In this document: positions 1 to 6,958 of the stretch, piece after piece
How the letters are laid out: every line of letters starts with the position of its first letter
Numbering within the stretch: the first letter of the stretch is position 1
Source of the DNA: an uncultured Candidatus Saccharibacteria bacterium
GTDB lineage: Bacteria > Patescibacteriota > Saccharimonadia > Saccharimonadales > Saccharimonadaceae
Assembly: GCA_947097085.1 (NCBI GenBank)
Contig: CAMUQR010000006.1
Coordinates: 1 to 22,884 of the forward strand
Length of the DNA: 22,884 nucleotides
Reading direction: 5' to 3'
Made by a program: the position numbers and the translations under genes
The notes under the pieces: model-generated
Database searches by the model: none
The model's input: the letters and a program-made list of their open reading frames with translations, nothing else
Told to the model about the DNA's origin: nothing

Positions 1-1
1 T

Positions 2-379
2 GAGGCGGATTATGTGATTGTCTTAAATTGCAACAGTGGTAAATATGGCTTCCCATCTGGCAAAAGTGATGATCCAATTTTGAGTTTGGTACTGAGTAGT
101 GGTGACAAGTTTCCAGATGGCGAGGAACGGCGGTTGTTTTATGTAGCGATGACGCGAGCTAAAAAAGCGGTGGTGTTTATTACTAACAAATACCGCAAGT
201 CAAAATTTATTAAAGAATTAGAGCCATTATTAAATAATCATGATCAAACCGCCATTCGCTGTCCGCGTTGTGGTCATGGTGAAATTATCAAGCGTCAAGG
301 GCCGTTCTCGGAATTTTATGGCTGTACCAACTGGGAATATGGTTGTGATTATCGTTCCAAGCAACCACCAACCCTATGA
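2..379 (+). CDS. HelD-like UvrD/Rep-family DNA helicase, C-terminal end (partial)
   Basis: This is the last 125 codons of a superfamily 1 helicase whose start lies before the window. The visible frame opens with EADYVIVLNC and GKYGFPS, then has DGEERRLFYVAMTRAK, the motif VI region whose arginine contacts ATP in UvrD/Rep enzymes. The wording is closest to helicase IV (HelD), which has the same 'GFP...FPDAEERRLMYVALTRA' layout. The last 45 residues add CPRCGHGEI followed by YGCTNWEYGC, a four-cysteine zinc finger of the type found at topoisomerase I C-termini and on many UvrD-like helicases. It should unwind or translocate on DNA in the cytoplasm. The stop is TGA, and the next gene begins 13 nt later. 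The helicase family is secure; the HelD assignment within it is likely but rests on the tail only. Confidence 0.85.
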   Translation, partial: EADYVIVLNCNSGKYGFPSGKSDDPILSLVLSSGDKFPDGEERRLFYVAMTRAKKAVVFITNKYRKSKFIKELEPLLNNHDQTAIRCPRCGHGEIIKRQGPFSEFYGCTNWEYGCDYRSKQPPTL

Positions 380-385
380 TATAAT
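380..385 (+). promoter_or_regulatory. Extended -10 promoter for the CmpB-type gene
   Basis: TATAAT at 380-385 is preceded by TG one base upstream (377-378), forming an extended -10. It overlaps the helicase stop codon. Only 7 nt separate it from the ATG at 393, so transcription would start at or next to the start codon. There is no Shine-Dalgarno. I see no good -35, which fits an extended -10 promoter. Confidence 0.55.
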
Positions 386-392
386 AATCAGC

Positions 393-1169
393 ATGAATTT
401 GGAGTTAATTTTGTGGTTGTTGGTGATTTATGCCTTTATTGGCTGGTGTGTAGAGGTGATTTATACCACCGCCAGTCGAGGTATTTTTGTTAATCGCGGA
501 TTTTTGAGTGGTCCGTATTGTCCAATTTATGGCTTTGGGGCTTTGTTAGTGCTGTGGGTGACGGCGCCATTTGCTAGTAGTTTGTTCGGGCTTTTTTTAG
601 CGGCGACTTTGCTCTGCTCGGCCTTAGAGTTGACCGCTGGGTGGTTGATGGGTATTTTCTTTAAACAACGCTGGTGGGATTATAGCGATTATCCGTTTAA
701 TATCGGTGGTTATATTTGTTTGGAATTTTCGTTGATTTGGGGTCTAGCCTGCGTGTTTATGGTCAAAATTATTCAGCCAATGCTAATGAGTGTGGCACCG
801 CAGTTAATGAGTCGCGCTGGTCTAATTATTCTTGGTTTGATTCTGGTGGCGTTATTGGCGGATATTATTGCAACCATCAAACAAATGATCAAGCTCAAGA
901 AACAGCTGTTGATTATCGATGAAATTGATCAGCGGATGCGCCAAATTTCAGATGGTTTGGGCGAAAAACTGTATGGTCTCAGCAAAACTGCTATCGCCGA
1001 AGTGGCTGATTTGAAACGTACACAAGACGAGGTATTAGCTACTGTAAACCGTCGCTATCGCCGTTTAATTAAAGCTTTTCCGGATTCACGGGTTAAGCAG
1101 TTTCTGACTAAACCAGTTGATTTAAAAATCGCCAATATTTTAGCCCGAGACAAAAAGCCGAAGGATTAA
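393..1169 (+). CDS. Putative ABC-transporter type IV / CmpB-family membrane protein
   Basis: A 258-residue integral membrane protein. About five hydrophobic segments fill residues 1-185, with the family-like stretch GWCVEVIYTTASRGIFVNRGFLSGPYCPIYGFGA split over the first two helices and WWDYSDYPFNIGGYICLEFSLIWG further on. These match the 'putative ABC-transporter type IV' (CmpB, PF06541) family, whose biochemical role is not settled. The C-terminal ~70 residues are charged, helical and probably cytoplasmic. I chose the ATG at 393 because it starts just before the first membrane segment and lies 7 nt after an extended -10 box; an upstream extension would run into the helicase gene in another frame. 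No partner ATPase is adjacent. Family call fairly sure, function unknown. Confidence 0.8.
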   Translation: MNLELILWLLVIYAFIGWCVEVIYTTASRGIFVNRGFLSGPYCPIYGFGALLVLWVTAPFASSLFGLFLAATLLCSALELTAGWLMGIFFKQRWWDYSDYPFNIGGYICLEFSLIWGLACVFMVKIIQPMLMSVAPQLMSRAGLIILGLILVALLADIIATIKQMIKLKKQLLIIDEIDQRMRQISDGLGEKLYGLSKTAIAEVADLKRTQDEVLATVNRRYRRLIKAFPDSRVKQFLTKPVDLKIANILARDKKPKD

Positions 1170-1185
1170 TTATGGCCTTTAACAA

Positions 1186-1216
1186 TAAAATCACCTCAAG
1201 TTTCAAGGTGATTTTA
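1186..1216. terminator. Bidirectional hairpin terminator between convergent genes
   Basis: TAAAATCACCT (1186-1196) and AGGTGATTTTA (1206-1216) form a perfect 11-bp stem with a 9-nt loop. The arms end in A-rich and T-rich runs, so each strand reads as a stem ending in Us. It sits in the 70-nt gap between the converging CmpB-type gene and the surface-protein operon, as expected of a shared rho-independent terminator. Confidence 0.8.
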
Positions 1217-1239
1217 TAAATGACATGCATGGATAAAAA

Positions 1240-2379
1240 TTAGGCTTTGGCGGTGGATTTACGTTTAACGGCGATTGTGCTGATAGTGGCAATAATGATG
1301 AGATAAATTAGCCAGCTCGGAATATTGGTTTGGCCGATTCGTAAGTAGCCAGTGTTTGGTGCAATCAGGAAGCCAAAGGAATTTTTGGCATTGATTTTAA
1401 TGTGTGAGCGAATCTCAGTGACATTACCAGCCGCATCGGTAGCTTTAATAATTACTTCGTACTCGCCATTAGCCAGGGGCTTGATCGCACCAGCTGGCAA
1501 TTTCCAGCTACTTGGGCTATCGTTGGTGGCGGTATAAGTGTGTCCATTGATGGTAATTTCAATTGTAGTGTTCGGTTCGTTAACAGTGCCAGTTAGTTCT
1601 GGACTACGATTGTCATATTCGGCTTGAGGATTAAAGGTAACATCTGGTGCTACGTTGTCGATGCGAAGACCGTTTGGGTAGTTTCTAACTTGAACAATTT
1701 GATTAGTAATTAAGTCAAAACTTTCTACTTGGATATCGTAAGTACCATCAGCTAAATCTGGTGCGATTGTACCAGCTGGCAAGGTCCAACGGCCATTACG
1801 ATGATTAATGGCGCGGAAAAAGCCACTATAGCCGTTGATACGAACCCGTACTTCAAGATCGGGATTATTGACTTCACCTGTGAGTTCAGGAGAGCGATTT
1901 TTGGTGCTTTTGGTGGCGTAATTCAAGACATCTGCTAGAAAAGTTAGCTGAGTAGTGCGCGTGATAGTCTGTTCTGGACAGCCACCTTTGATTTCAATAG
2001 TTAAAGTATTAGTTTGCGGTGATGGCAGGAGGTTGCTGAGTGGAACAGTGGTTTCAACGCCCGCTTGATAAGCAACAGCTTGGCTAAAAACCTGATTGCC
2101 ATTTAATTTGACTGTTAAGGAATTCGCCCAATCGGTTTGAATTTTATAATTAACATGATTAGTGTTAATCGAAGCACCGTTAGCTGGCGTTGTTGATGGC
2201 ATATTAACAGTCGTTTGCCCACCTTGGCAGACTTGCGTGTTAATCACGGTATCGCTCGCGGAGGCTGGTGGTACTTGATAGATAAGAGCCTGTGTTAAGA
2301 TGACGGCGCCACCAACAATTACCGTGAGGATTGATCCGTTATTTTTTATATGTGTATTTAAGTTTTTTATTAGCGACAT
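1240..2379 (-). CDS. Secreted Ig-like repeat protein with C-terminal APNTG anchor signal
   Basis: A 379-residue surface protein. The N-terminus has a hydrophobic segment (about 16-36) followed by ASAS, likely a signal peptide. Residues 43-150 form a beta-rich module with two cysteines (51 and 134) that could pair. Two related Ig-like modules follow (about 161-242 and 257-331), each with NRSPELTGxVN, a W-LPAG-I motif, and DGTYDI or NGEYEV; this is the Bap/Ig-like adhesin style. The tail has APNTG (340-344), a hydrophobic stretch (354-370) and KRK, laid out like an LPXTG sorting signal. It is the third gene of the surface operon. Its start overlaps the preceding gene by 41 nt, but AGGAG 6 nt upstream of the ATG fixes it. 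An exposed adhesin or wall-associated protein is likely; its ligand is unknown. Confidence 0.8.
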   Translation of the reverse strand: MSLIKNLNTHIKNNGSILTVIVGGAVILTQALIYQVPPASASDTVINTQVCQGGQTTVNMPSTTPANGASINTNHVNYKIQTDWANSLTVKLNGNQVFSQAVAYQAGVETTVPLSNLLPSPQTNTLTIEIKGGCPEQTITRTTQLTFLADVLNYATKSTKNRSPELTGEVNNPDLEVRVRINGYSGFFRAINHRNGRWTLPAGTIAPDLADGTYDIQVESFDLITNQIVQVRNYPNGLRIDNVAPDVTFNPQAEYDNRSPELTGTVNEPNTTIEITINGHTYTATNDSPSSWKLPAGAIKPLANGEYEVIIKATDAAGNVTEIRSHIKINAKNSFGFLIAPNTGYLRIGQTNIPSWLIYLIIIATISTIAVKRKSTAKA

Positions 2380-3253
2380 AAGTTGCTCCTAAGATTACGA
2401 TAACTGTAGCGAGAATGATGAAGAAAACTGGTGAGACAAATAACACGGTTTTAGTTTCATCGATTTTTTTATCAAGACCGTTGGCTTTGAGGTGGACTTT
2501 AACTAAGGCAAAAAGCGGTGAACGATCCCAGTTAAAAGTAATGGTTTTGTCAAGACCAGGTAAGGCTAAATCGCTTTTTTGCATAGATAATTTCTGTTTG
2601 CCAAACATATCACTGATGGTGAACTCCGAATTTAGTTCATAGTGAGTATTACCAGTGTTAGTGGCTTTGAATGAGAAGTTGTTGTTTGAGCCGATATTCA
2701 GGAATGGGATTTTGACATCAGTCAGGTCACCACTGTAGTGGTTTTGACCGTCAGTTGAGGCATAAACTAGCATATTCAGACGTAAAACTGTAGCCACTCC
2801 CGAAGCTTGAACTGGTTGATTATTAATGGTTTCAACACTGATTAAGCCATATTGACCGCCATCGGGAATATCTTTTGGAGTGTTAATGGTATATTTTACG
2901 ACAGTATTGCTTTTGGCTTTGACTTCAATTTCTGATTTGTCAAATTTAATCCACTTGTGAATTAAACTGCGATTATTACTCTCCGATGATGATAATTTGT
3001 AGCCTCCGTAAGAAGCGTCATACGGCGAGGCCGAAACTTTAACTTTTAAATCAACCTCTCCAGAGTTATAAACCGTGAACTCTCCATTGTAAGTCTGTCC
3101 TTTTTTAAGTTCAGGAGTGGCTTTCGCAGGGGAGACAGCAAGCTCGGTTAGTTTGGTGTTAGCTGAAGCTGGTAAGTTAATAGCTAGAGCTGAAATCACG
3201 GTTAACGCGATACTGGCCAAGATAACGGTGATAGTCTGAAGAGGTTGTTTCAT
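2339..3253 (-). CDS. DUF916 / WxL-interacting-like surface protein with C-terminal membrane anchor
   Basis: A 304-residue protein with a signal peptide (hydrophobic 9-24, cleavage probably near PASA-N at 31), a large extracellular beta-rich region, and one C-terminal membrane segment (about 272-293) followed by a basic cytoplasmic tail. The start of the mature part, SPAKATPELKKGQTYNGEFTVYNSGEVDLKVKV, and the middle PKDIPDGGQYGLISVE match the pattern of DUF916/WxLIP proteins. Those have two Ig-like domains and a C-terminal anchor, and bind WxL proteins and peptidoglycan. Its length is near that family's usual 320-360. AAGGA lies 8 nt before the ATG, and the gap to the upstream gene is 11 nt, so the two are co-transcribed. 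The family call is by pattern and architecture, not by alignment. Confidence 0.7.
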   Translation of the reverse strand: MKQPLQTITVILASIALTVISALAINLPASANTKLTELAVSPAKATPELKKGQTYNGEFTVYNSGEVDLKVKVSASPYDASYGGYKLSSSESNNRSLIHKWIKFDKSEIEVKAKSNTVVKYTINTPKDIPDGGQYGLISVETINNQPVQASGVATVLRLNMLVYASTDGQNHYSGDLTDVKIPFLNIGSNNNFSFKATNTGNTHYELNSEFTISDMFGKQKLSMQKSDLALPGLDKTITFNWDRSPLFALVKVHLKANGLDKKIDETKTVLFVSPVFFIILATVIVILGATYVANKKLKYTYKK

Positions 3254-3264
3254 ATAATTAATCC

Positions 3265-3861
3265 TTAGTTAGCAGTTGCGGTAAATACTACAGTACCGGT
3301 GTAAGCACCACTTGGTTTAGTAGCATCAACTTTTGCACCAAATAGCACATCGGTAGTATCGCTTTGGACGGCCGCGTTGTGGTTTTTAATTTGATCTTCG
3401 GCGTTTTGGGCAGGGACGCCAGCGAAAGTTCCAGCGAGGTCGTTAACGTTGCTTTCTGGAGTGACGTTGCCAGCGTTAAAGCCACCAACGTTTTCTACTC
3501 GGTAACCCCAAGCGTTGTTAGCAAGGGCGGTAGGTGCAGCTAGGGTACCAGCGTGTGCGGTAATGTTGTCACTAGCTTTGTTTAAGTTGCGATCAGCACC
3601 GTTCATGCCGATTTTAAGGTTATAACCAGTGGCATTGTTAGTTGATACAGTGACAGTTGCCTTACCACTTGAAGCTTTAGCCTGAGTAGCAGTTGGGTTG
3701 ATGCTCAAAGCAACGTTGCTGGTTGATTGAACCGAAATAGTTGAGCCGATATTAGCAGTAATAACGGTGTTTGAGGTTTCAGCGCTGGCTGAAAAAACCG
3801 GCAAAGCCACAATCGCAGCCGAAGTCAACACGATACTTGTATATTTAATAATTTTTTTCAT
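3265..3861 (-). CDS. Small secreted beta-rich surface protein, WxL-like position in operon
   Basis: A 198-residue protein with a clear signal peptide: MKKIIK, a hydrophobic core to about residue 20, and cleavage likely after ASA at 27. The mature part is rich in Ala, Thr, Asn and Val and has no cysteine. It contains GKATVTVSTNNATGYNLKIGM, NAWGYRV (116-122), and ends DVLFGAKVDATKPSGAYTGTVVFTATAN with no membrane anchor. The alternating beta pattern and ending recall WxL-domain proteins, but no WxL motif is present, so I do not call it one. It is the first gene of the surface operon, with the strongest Shine-Dalgarno in the window (AAAGGAG, 9 nt before the ATG). That suggests high expression. 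A secreted surface-layer or adhesion subunit held by the next gene's product is plausible. Confidence 0.7.
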   Translation of the reverse strand: MKKIIKYTSIVLTSAAIVALPVFSASAETSNTVITANIGSTISVQSTSNVALSINPTATQAKASSGKATVTVSTNNATGYNLKIGMNGADRNLNKASDNITAHAGTLAAPTALANNAWGYRVENVGGFNAGNVTPESNVNDLAGTFAGVPAQNAEDQIKNHNAAVQSDTTDVLFGAKVDATKPSGAYTGTVVFTATAN

Positions 3862-3912
3862 TTTTGTATTCTCCTTTTTTGCATGTTTTTATGTGATTTT
3901 GTGTGCAAGATC

Positions 3913-3941
3913 ATTGTCTAATGTTTAATTAAAAAAGTCAA
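3913..3941 (-). promoter_or_regulatory. Candidate promoter of the surface-protein operon
   Basis: On the minus strand, TTGACT (3941-3936) and GACAAT (3918-3913) are 17 nt apart. Transcription would begin near 3906 and give a leader of about 45 nt carrying the strong Shine-Dalgarno at 3871-3877. The -10 is imperfect, so this is a candidate only. Confidence 0.4.
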
Positions 3942-4031
3942 TGATGCGGGCGATTTCTGGACTGAATAGGCGCTCAATTTGAGAAAAAACAAGTTATTTT
4001 AAAGAGTTAATGTTTAAAATAGTGGTTAATT

Positions 4032-4045
4032 TTACAATATTGTAA
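4032..4045. promoter_or_regulatory. 14-bp perfect palindrome, candidate operator
   Basis: TTACAATATTGTAA is a perfect 14-bp palindrome in the 266-nt divergent gap 3862-4127. It lies 45 nt upstream of the -35 of the transporter promoter and about 90 nt upstream of the -35 proposed for the surface operon. A dimeric regulator site is plausible, but an AT-rich gap can produce such a palindrome by chance. Apart from this and the two promoters, I see nothing else in the gap. Confidence 0.35.
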
Positions 4046-4090
4046 TAATAACAACGAAAGTGACAAATGGATAAAATAAACATAAATAAC

Positions 4091-4119
4091 TTGCCATTTT
4101 TAGCCATAAACTTTATTAT
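4091..4119 (+). promoter_or_regulatory. Sigma-70-type promoter of the amino-acid transporter operon, leaderless
   Basis: TTGCCA (4091-4096), a 17-nt spacer and TATTAT (4114-4119) lie directly before the ATG at 4128, leaving 8 nt. The predicted transcription start falls on or within two bases of the start codon. No Shine-Dalgarno is present, so this operon is probably read from a leaderless mRNA. Confidence 0.65.
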
Positions 4120-4127
4120 AGATAGTA

Positions 4128-5627
4128 ATGACAGCGCAGAAAAAACGATTAAGTCTATTTTTAAGTTTAGTAATTATCATTGGAGCGGTAGTTGGCTGGC
4201 TAGTGTTACATCCAGCGCGACCATCAGGACCAGCTAAACCAAAATTAGTCGTCGGTACCGACCCAGGATTTAAACCTTTTGAATATCGTCAAGGTGGTAA
4301 GATTGTTGGTTTTGATATTGATTTAGCCCAGGAAATTGCCAATGACACTGGGCGTCAGCTAGTGATTGAAGAAATGAACTTTGACGGTCTGATTGCGGCC
4401 TTGCAAGCTGGTAAAATCGACATGGCAGTTGCTGGTATGAGTGTGACGCCGGAGCGCGCTCAGAATGTGAATTTTTCCAACCCTTATTATTTAGCGAGCC
4501 AAATGATTGTGGTGCGCGATAACGATCAGCGAATTACCAGCAAGGATGATTTAACTGGTAAAAAAGTTGGTGTTCAGCTCGGTACGACTGGTGACAATGT
4601 GGTTGGACATTTACCACAAGTAACTAAAGTTCAGTTTTCGGCGGTACCGGCGGTGTTGCAAGAACTGCGTAGTGGACGTATTGATGCGGCGGTACTCGAT
4701 AATGCGCCAGCCGAAACTTACATCAAAACCAATCCTGACCTCAAAATGCTCGATGCCAAATTATCGGAAGAGAATTATGCTATTGCTCTGCGTAAAGATC
4801 AAACCGAACTACTCGAGGCGGTGAATGCTACGATTAAACGCGTGCGTCAAGACGGAACTTACCAGCGTTTAATTGAAAAGCATTTTTCAGAACCACTGAG
4901 TGAACAGATGAGTCTTGCGAATATTTTCTTGGGGGATCAGCGCTATATGTACTTGGTTAAAGGTTTGGGTGTGACGCTGTTTTTGGCGGCAGTATCGACG
5001 ATTATTGGTGTGGTGATTGGTTTGGTGGTGGCTTTGATGCGAATATCGCGGGTTTATCCGCTGAAGTTTTGGCGGAAGTCATCATCGGCACGACTCCGAA
5101 AATGGTCGGAATTTAATCCATTAGCTTGGTTGGCGAAGTTTTATACGGATGTGATTCGCGGTACGCCGGTTTTGGTGCAGCTATTAATTATGTATTATGT
5201 GGTATTTGGTAGCTATCAAAATGTCCCGAAACTGGTCGTGGCGGCGCTGGCTTTTGGTATTAACTCTGGTGCGTATGTGGCGGAGCTGATTCGGGCGGGC
5301 TTTGAGAGCTTACCAAAAGGTCAATGGGAGGCGGCACAATCGCTGGGCTTGAGTTATCCACAAACAATCTGGTATGTGACCATGCCTCAGGCACTCAAAG
5401 TTGCTTTGCCGAGCTTGATTAGTGAATTCATTACTTTACTTAAAGAAACCTCAATTGTGGGCTGGATTGGTGCAACTGATTTGATGCGAGGCGCGGACAA
5501 TATTCGGTTCCAAACCGCTACAGCATTTGAGGCATTGATTGCGGCGGCGGTGATTTACTTAATTCTGACGACTATTTTTACAAAATTAATGACTCGCGTA
5601 GAAAAGAGGCTTCAAAATGACGCTTAA
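4128..5627 (+). CDS. Polar amino-acid ABC importer: substrate-binding protein fused to permease
   Basis: A 499-residue fusion. Residues 8-27 are a membrane anchor with no lipobox. Residues about 38-255 are a family 3 solute-binding domain (KLVVGTDPGFKPFEY; GFDIDLAQEI; FDGLIAALQAGKIDMAVAGMS; TPERAQNVNFSNPYY with the ligand-contacting Arg110; GRIDAAVLDNAPA). Residues about 275-495 are a HisM/GlnP-type permease with several membrane helices, TDVIRGTPVLVQL, and the cytoplasmic EAA loop (EAAQSLGLSYPQTIWYVTMPQAL, from 401) that docks on the ATPase. It would bind a polar amino acid such as Gln, Glu, Arg or His outside the cell and import it. Fused receptor-permeases of this kind are known in Gram-positive bacteria. 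The ATPase gene overlaps its 3' end by 11 nt. Substrate cannot be read from sequence. Confidence 0.93.
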   Translation: MTAQKKRLSLFLSLVIIIGAVVGWLVLHPARPSGPAKPKLVVGTDPGFKPFEYRQGGKIVGFDIDLAQEIANDTGRQLVIEEMNFDGLIAALQAGKIDMAVAGMSVTPERAQNVNFSNPYYLASQMIVVRDNDQRITSKDDLTGKKVGVQLGTTGDNVVGHLPQVTKVQFSAVPAVLQELRSGRIDAAVLDNAPAETYIKTNPDLKMLDAKLSEENYAIALRKDQTELLEAVNATIKRVRQDGTYQRLIEKHFSEPLSEQMSLANIFLGDQRYMYLVKGLGVTLFLAAVSTIIGVVIGLVVALMRISRVYPLKFWRKSSSARLRKWSEFNPLAWLAKFYTDVIRGTPVLVQLLIMYYVVFGSYQNVPKLVVAALAFGINSGAYVAELIRAGFESLPKGQWEAAQSLGLSYPQTIWYVTMPQALKVALPSLISEFITLLKETSIVGWIGATDLMRGADNIRFQTATAFEALIAAAVIYLILTTIFTKLMTRVEKRLQNDA

Positions 5628-6342
5628 AATCACCAAACTCAAGAAAAGTTTTAATGATTTAAAAGTATTAAAAGGTATCGATCTGGCAGTGGCGCCAGGA
5701 GAGATTGTGGCATTAGTCGGTAGTTCGGGCGCTGGCAAATCCACCTTACTACGCTGTATCAATCAAATCGAAGAGCCAACTAGTGGTAAAGTGGTGCTCA
5801 ATGAGGTTGATTTGTTGCGGAGTGATGCTAAAGCGCGCGAGATGCGCAATCACATCGGAATGGTGTTTCAGCAATTTAACTTATTTCCACATCTGACGGT
5901 TTTAGAAAATATTATTTTATCGCCGATGAAAGTTGATAAGCAACCGCGTGAGTTGGCAGTTAAAAATGCTAAGGATATTCTCAAAAAACTGGGGATGCTT
6001 GACAAAGCCGACGTGCATCCGGGATCGCTCTCGGGTGGACAACAACAACGGGTGGCAATTGCTCGAGAACTGGCTAAAAATCCCGATTTAATGTTGTTTG
6101 ATGAGCCGACTAGTGCGCTTGATCCAGCGAATGTTGACGGGTTAGCGGAAATTATTAAAGGATTGGCGCGAGAAGGCATGATGGTTGTGGTGGTGACACA
6201 TGATATTCGGTTTGCGCTTGATGTATCGAGTCGGGTGATTTTCTTAGCAAAAGGCAAAATTGTGGCTGACGATACACCGGTTAATATCGTTGAGTCTGAT
6301 CAACCAGCGGTTTATAATTTTTTCCAGAGCGCTTTAAATTAG
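5617..6342 (+). CDS. Polar amino-acid ABC transporter ATP-binding protein (GlnQ/ArtP type)
   Basis: A 241-residue ATPase that powers the fused receptor-permease encoded just upstream. All nucleotide-binding motifs are intact: Walker A GSSGAGKS (35-42), Q-loop FQQFNLFPH (Gln85), signature LSGGQQQR (138-145), Walker B LMLFDEP (158-164), D-loop SALD, and the switch His195 in VVVVTHDI. The length is standard for the GlnQ/HisP family. The start overlaps the permease gene by 11 nt and has AGAGG 7 nt upstream, so translation is probably coupled. It acts as a homodimer on the cytoplasmic side of the membrane. No other gene is needed for a complete importer of this type. Confidence 0.95.
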   Translation: MTLKITKLKKSFNDLKVLKGIDLAVAPGEIVALVGSSGAGKSTLLRCINQIEEPTSGKVVLNEVDLLRSDAKAREMRNHIGMVFQQFNLFPHLTVLENIILSPMKVDKQPRELAVKNAKDILKKLGMLDKADVHPGSLSGGQQQRVAIARELAKNPDLMLFDEPTSALDPANVDGLAEIIKGLAREGMMVVVVTHDIRFALDVSSRVIFLAKGKIVADDTPVNIVESDQPAVYNFFQSALN

Positions 6343-6376
6343 TTTAAGTAGCGACATAATTATTATTAACGCTTGA

Positions 6377-6901
6377 CTATTGACGCTTGACGATTTCACC
6401 AGCGTAACGATCTTTGTAATCGCTGGCTTGGTAAAAAACTTCATACGTATTAGTACCGTTTTTGATGTCGCTTTCGTGGACAATCAGTGGACGGCAACTG
6501 GCGAATTGCTTATTAATTTCCACTTTTTCGGTTAAATATTGTTTGCCATTTAAAACTAGGCGACAAGTGGCTTTTTTGTCGCTGGTGTTTTTGAGATCGG
6601 TGTGAATTTTGATTTCAACATTACCATTTGGCAAGCGGTTGAATTGGTTTAAAATTAATTGGCGTGGATAACCATCGTTTGGATCGGCTAGCTGTGGTGC
6701 GGGTTTTTCCTCTAGTTGATAATCAAGCACATTTTGACCTAGTGGATCAACGATTGGTTCATTAGATTTAGTTTGGGAATTATCGGTTGGTTGAGTTGGA
6801 GTTGGTTGTTTTTTGGGTAAAGTAAATATTAAAACTACTGCCGTGACTGTTGCTAGTAGTAAGGCGATGATAAGGATAATGAGGGCTTTTTTGACTTTCA
6901 T
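6377..6901 (-). CDS. Single-pass membrane protein with small extracellular two-cysteine domain
   Basis: A 174-residue protein with a basic N-terminus, one membrane segment (about 6-28), a Pro/Thr/Gln-rich linker to about 60, and an extracellular beta-rich domain. The domain has ATCRLVLNG (Cys113) and FASCRPL (Cys136), the only two cysteines, which could form a disulfide. The same plan, C-x-L-x-L-x-N-G and then a second Cys about 25 residues on, recurs in the protein at 12716, so the two look like paralogues. I recognise no named family. It is probably a one-gene unit: its extended -10 (6917-6922) leaves only about an 8-nt leader and no Shine-Dalgarno. Near its stop, CGCTTGAC occurs twice 14 nt apart (6370 and 6384), possibly an old slippage event. 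Confidence 0.7.
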   Translation of the reverse strand: MKVKKALIILIIALLLATVTAVVLIFTLPKKQPTPTQPTDNSQTKSNEPIVDPLGQNVLDYQLEEKPAPQLADPNDGYPRQLILNQFNRLPNGNVEIKIHTDLKNTSDKKATCRLVLNGKQYLTEKVEINKQFASCRPLIVHESDIKNGTNTYEVFYQASDYKDRYAGEIVKRQ

Positions 6902-6916
6902 AAATTATTTAAGGTT

Positions 6917-6945
6917 ATTATAGCATAAGGCGTTGAAGTTATGAA
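6917..6945 (-). promoter_or_regulatory. Promoter of the small-domain membrane protein
   Basis: On the minus strand, TATAAT (6922-6917) with an upstream TG one base away forms an extended -10. A weak TTCATA -35 (6945-6940) lies 17 nt upstream. The -10 ends 15 nt before the ATG, so the leader would be about 8 nt, too short for a Shine-Dalgarno. Confidence 0.55.
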
Positions 6946-6958
6946 TTATCGAATGTGA

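Noticed and set aside
240..392. Upstream extension of the CmpB-type gene into the helicase end.
   Set aside because: The extension encodes the helicase zinc-finger region out of frame; the ATG at 393 with its -10 box is better supported.
3265..3861. Calling the small secreted protein a true WxL protein.
   Set aside because: No WxL motif is visible; NAWGYRV and the beta-rich ending are only suggestive.
5868..6257. A 129-codon minus-strand frame inside the ATPase gene.
   Set aside because: It is antisense to intact ABC motifs, has no start signal and resembles no protein.
6343..6391. Terminator between the ATPase gene and the convergent small-domain gene.
   Set aside because: Only a short direct repeat (CGCTTGAC twice) is present; no stem-loop with a U-run is seen.
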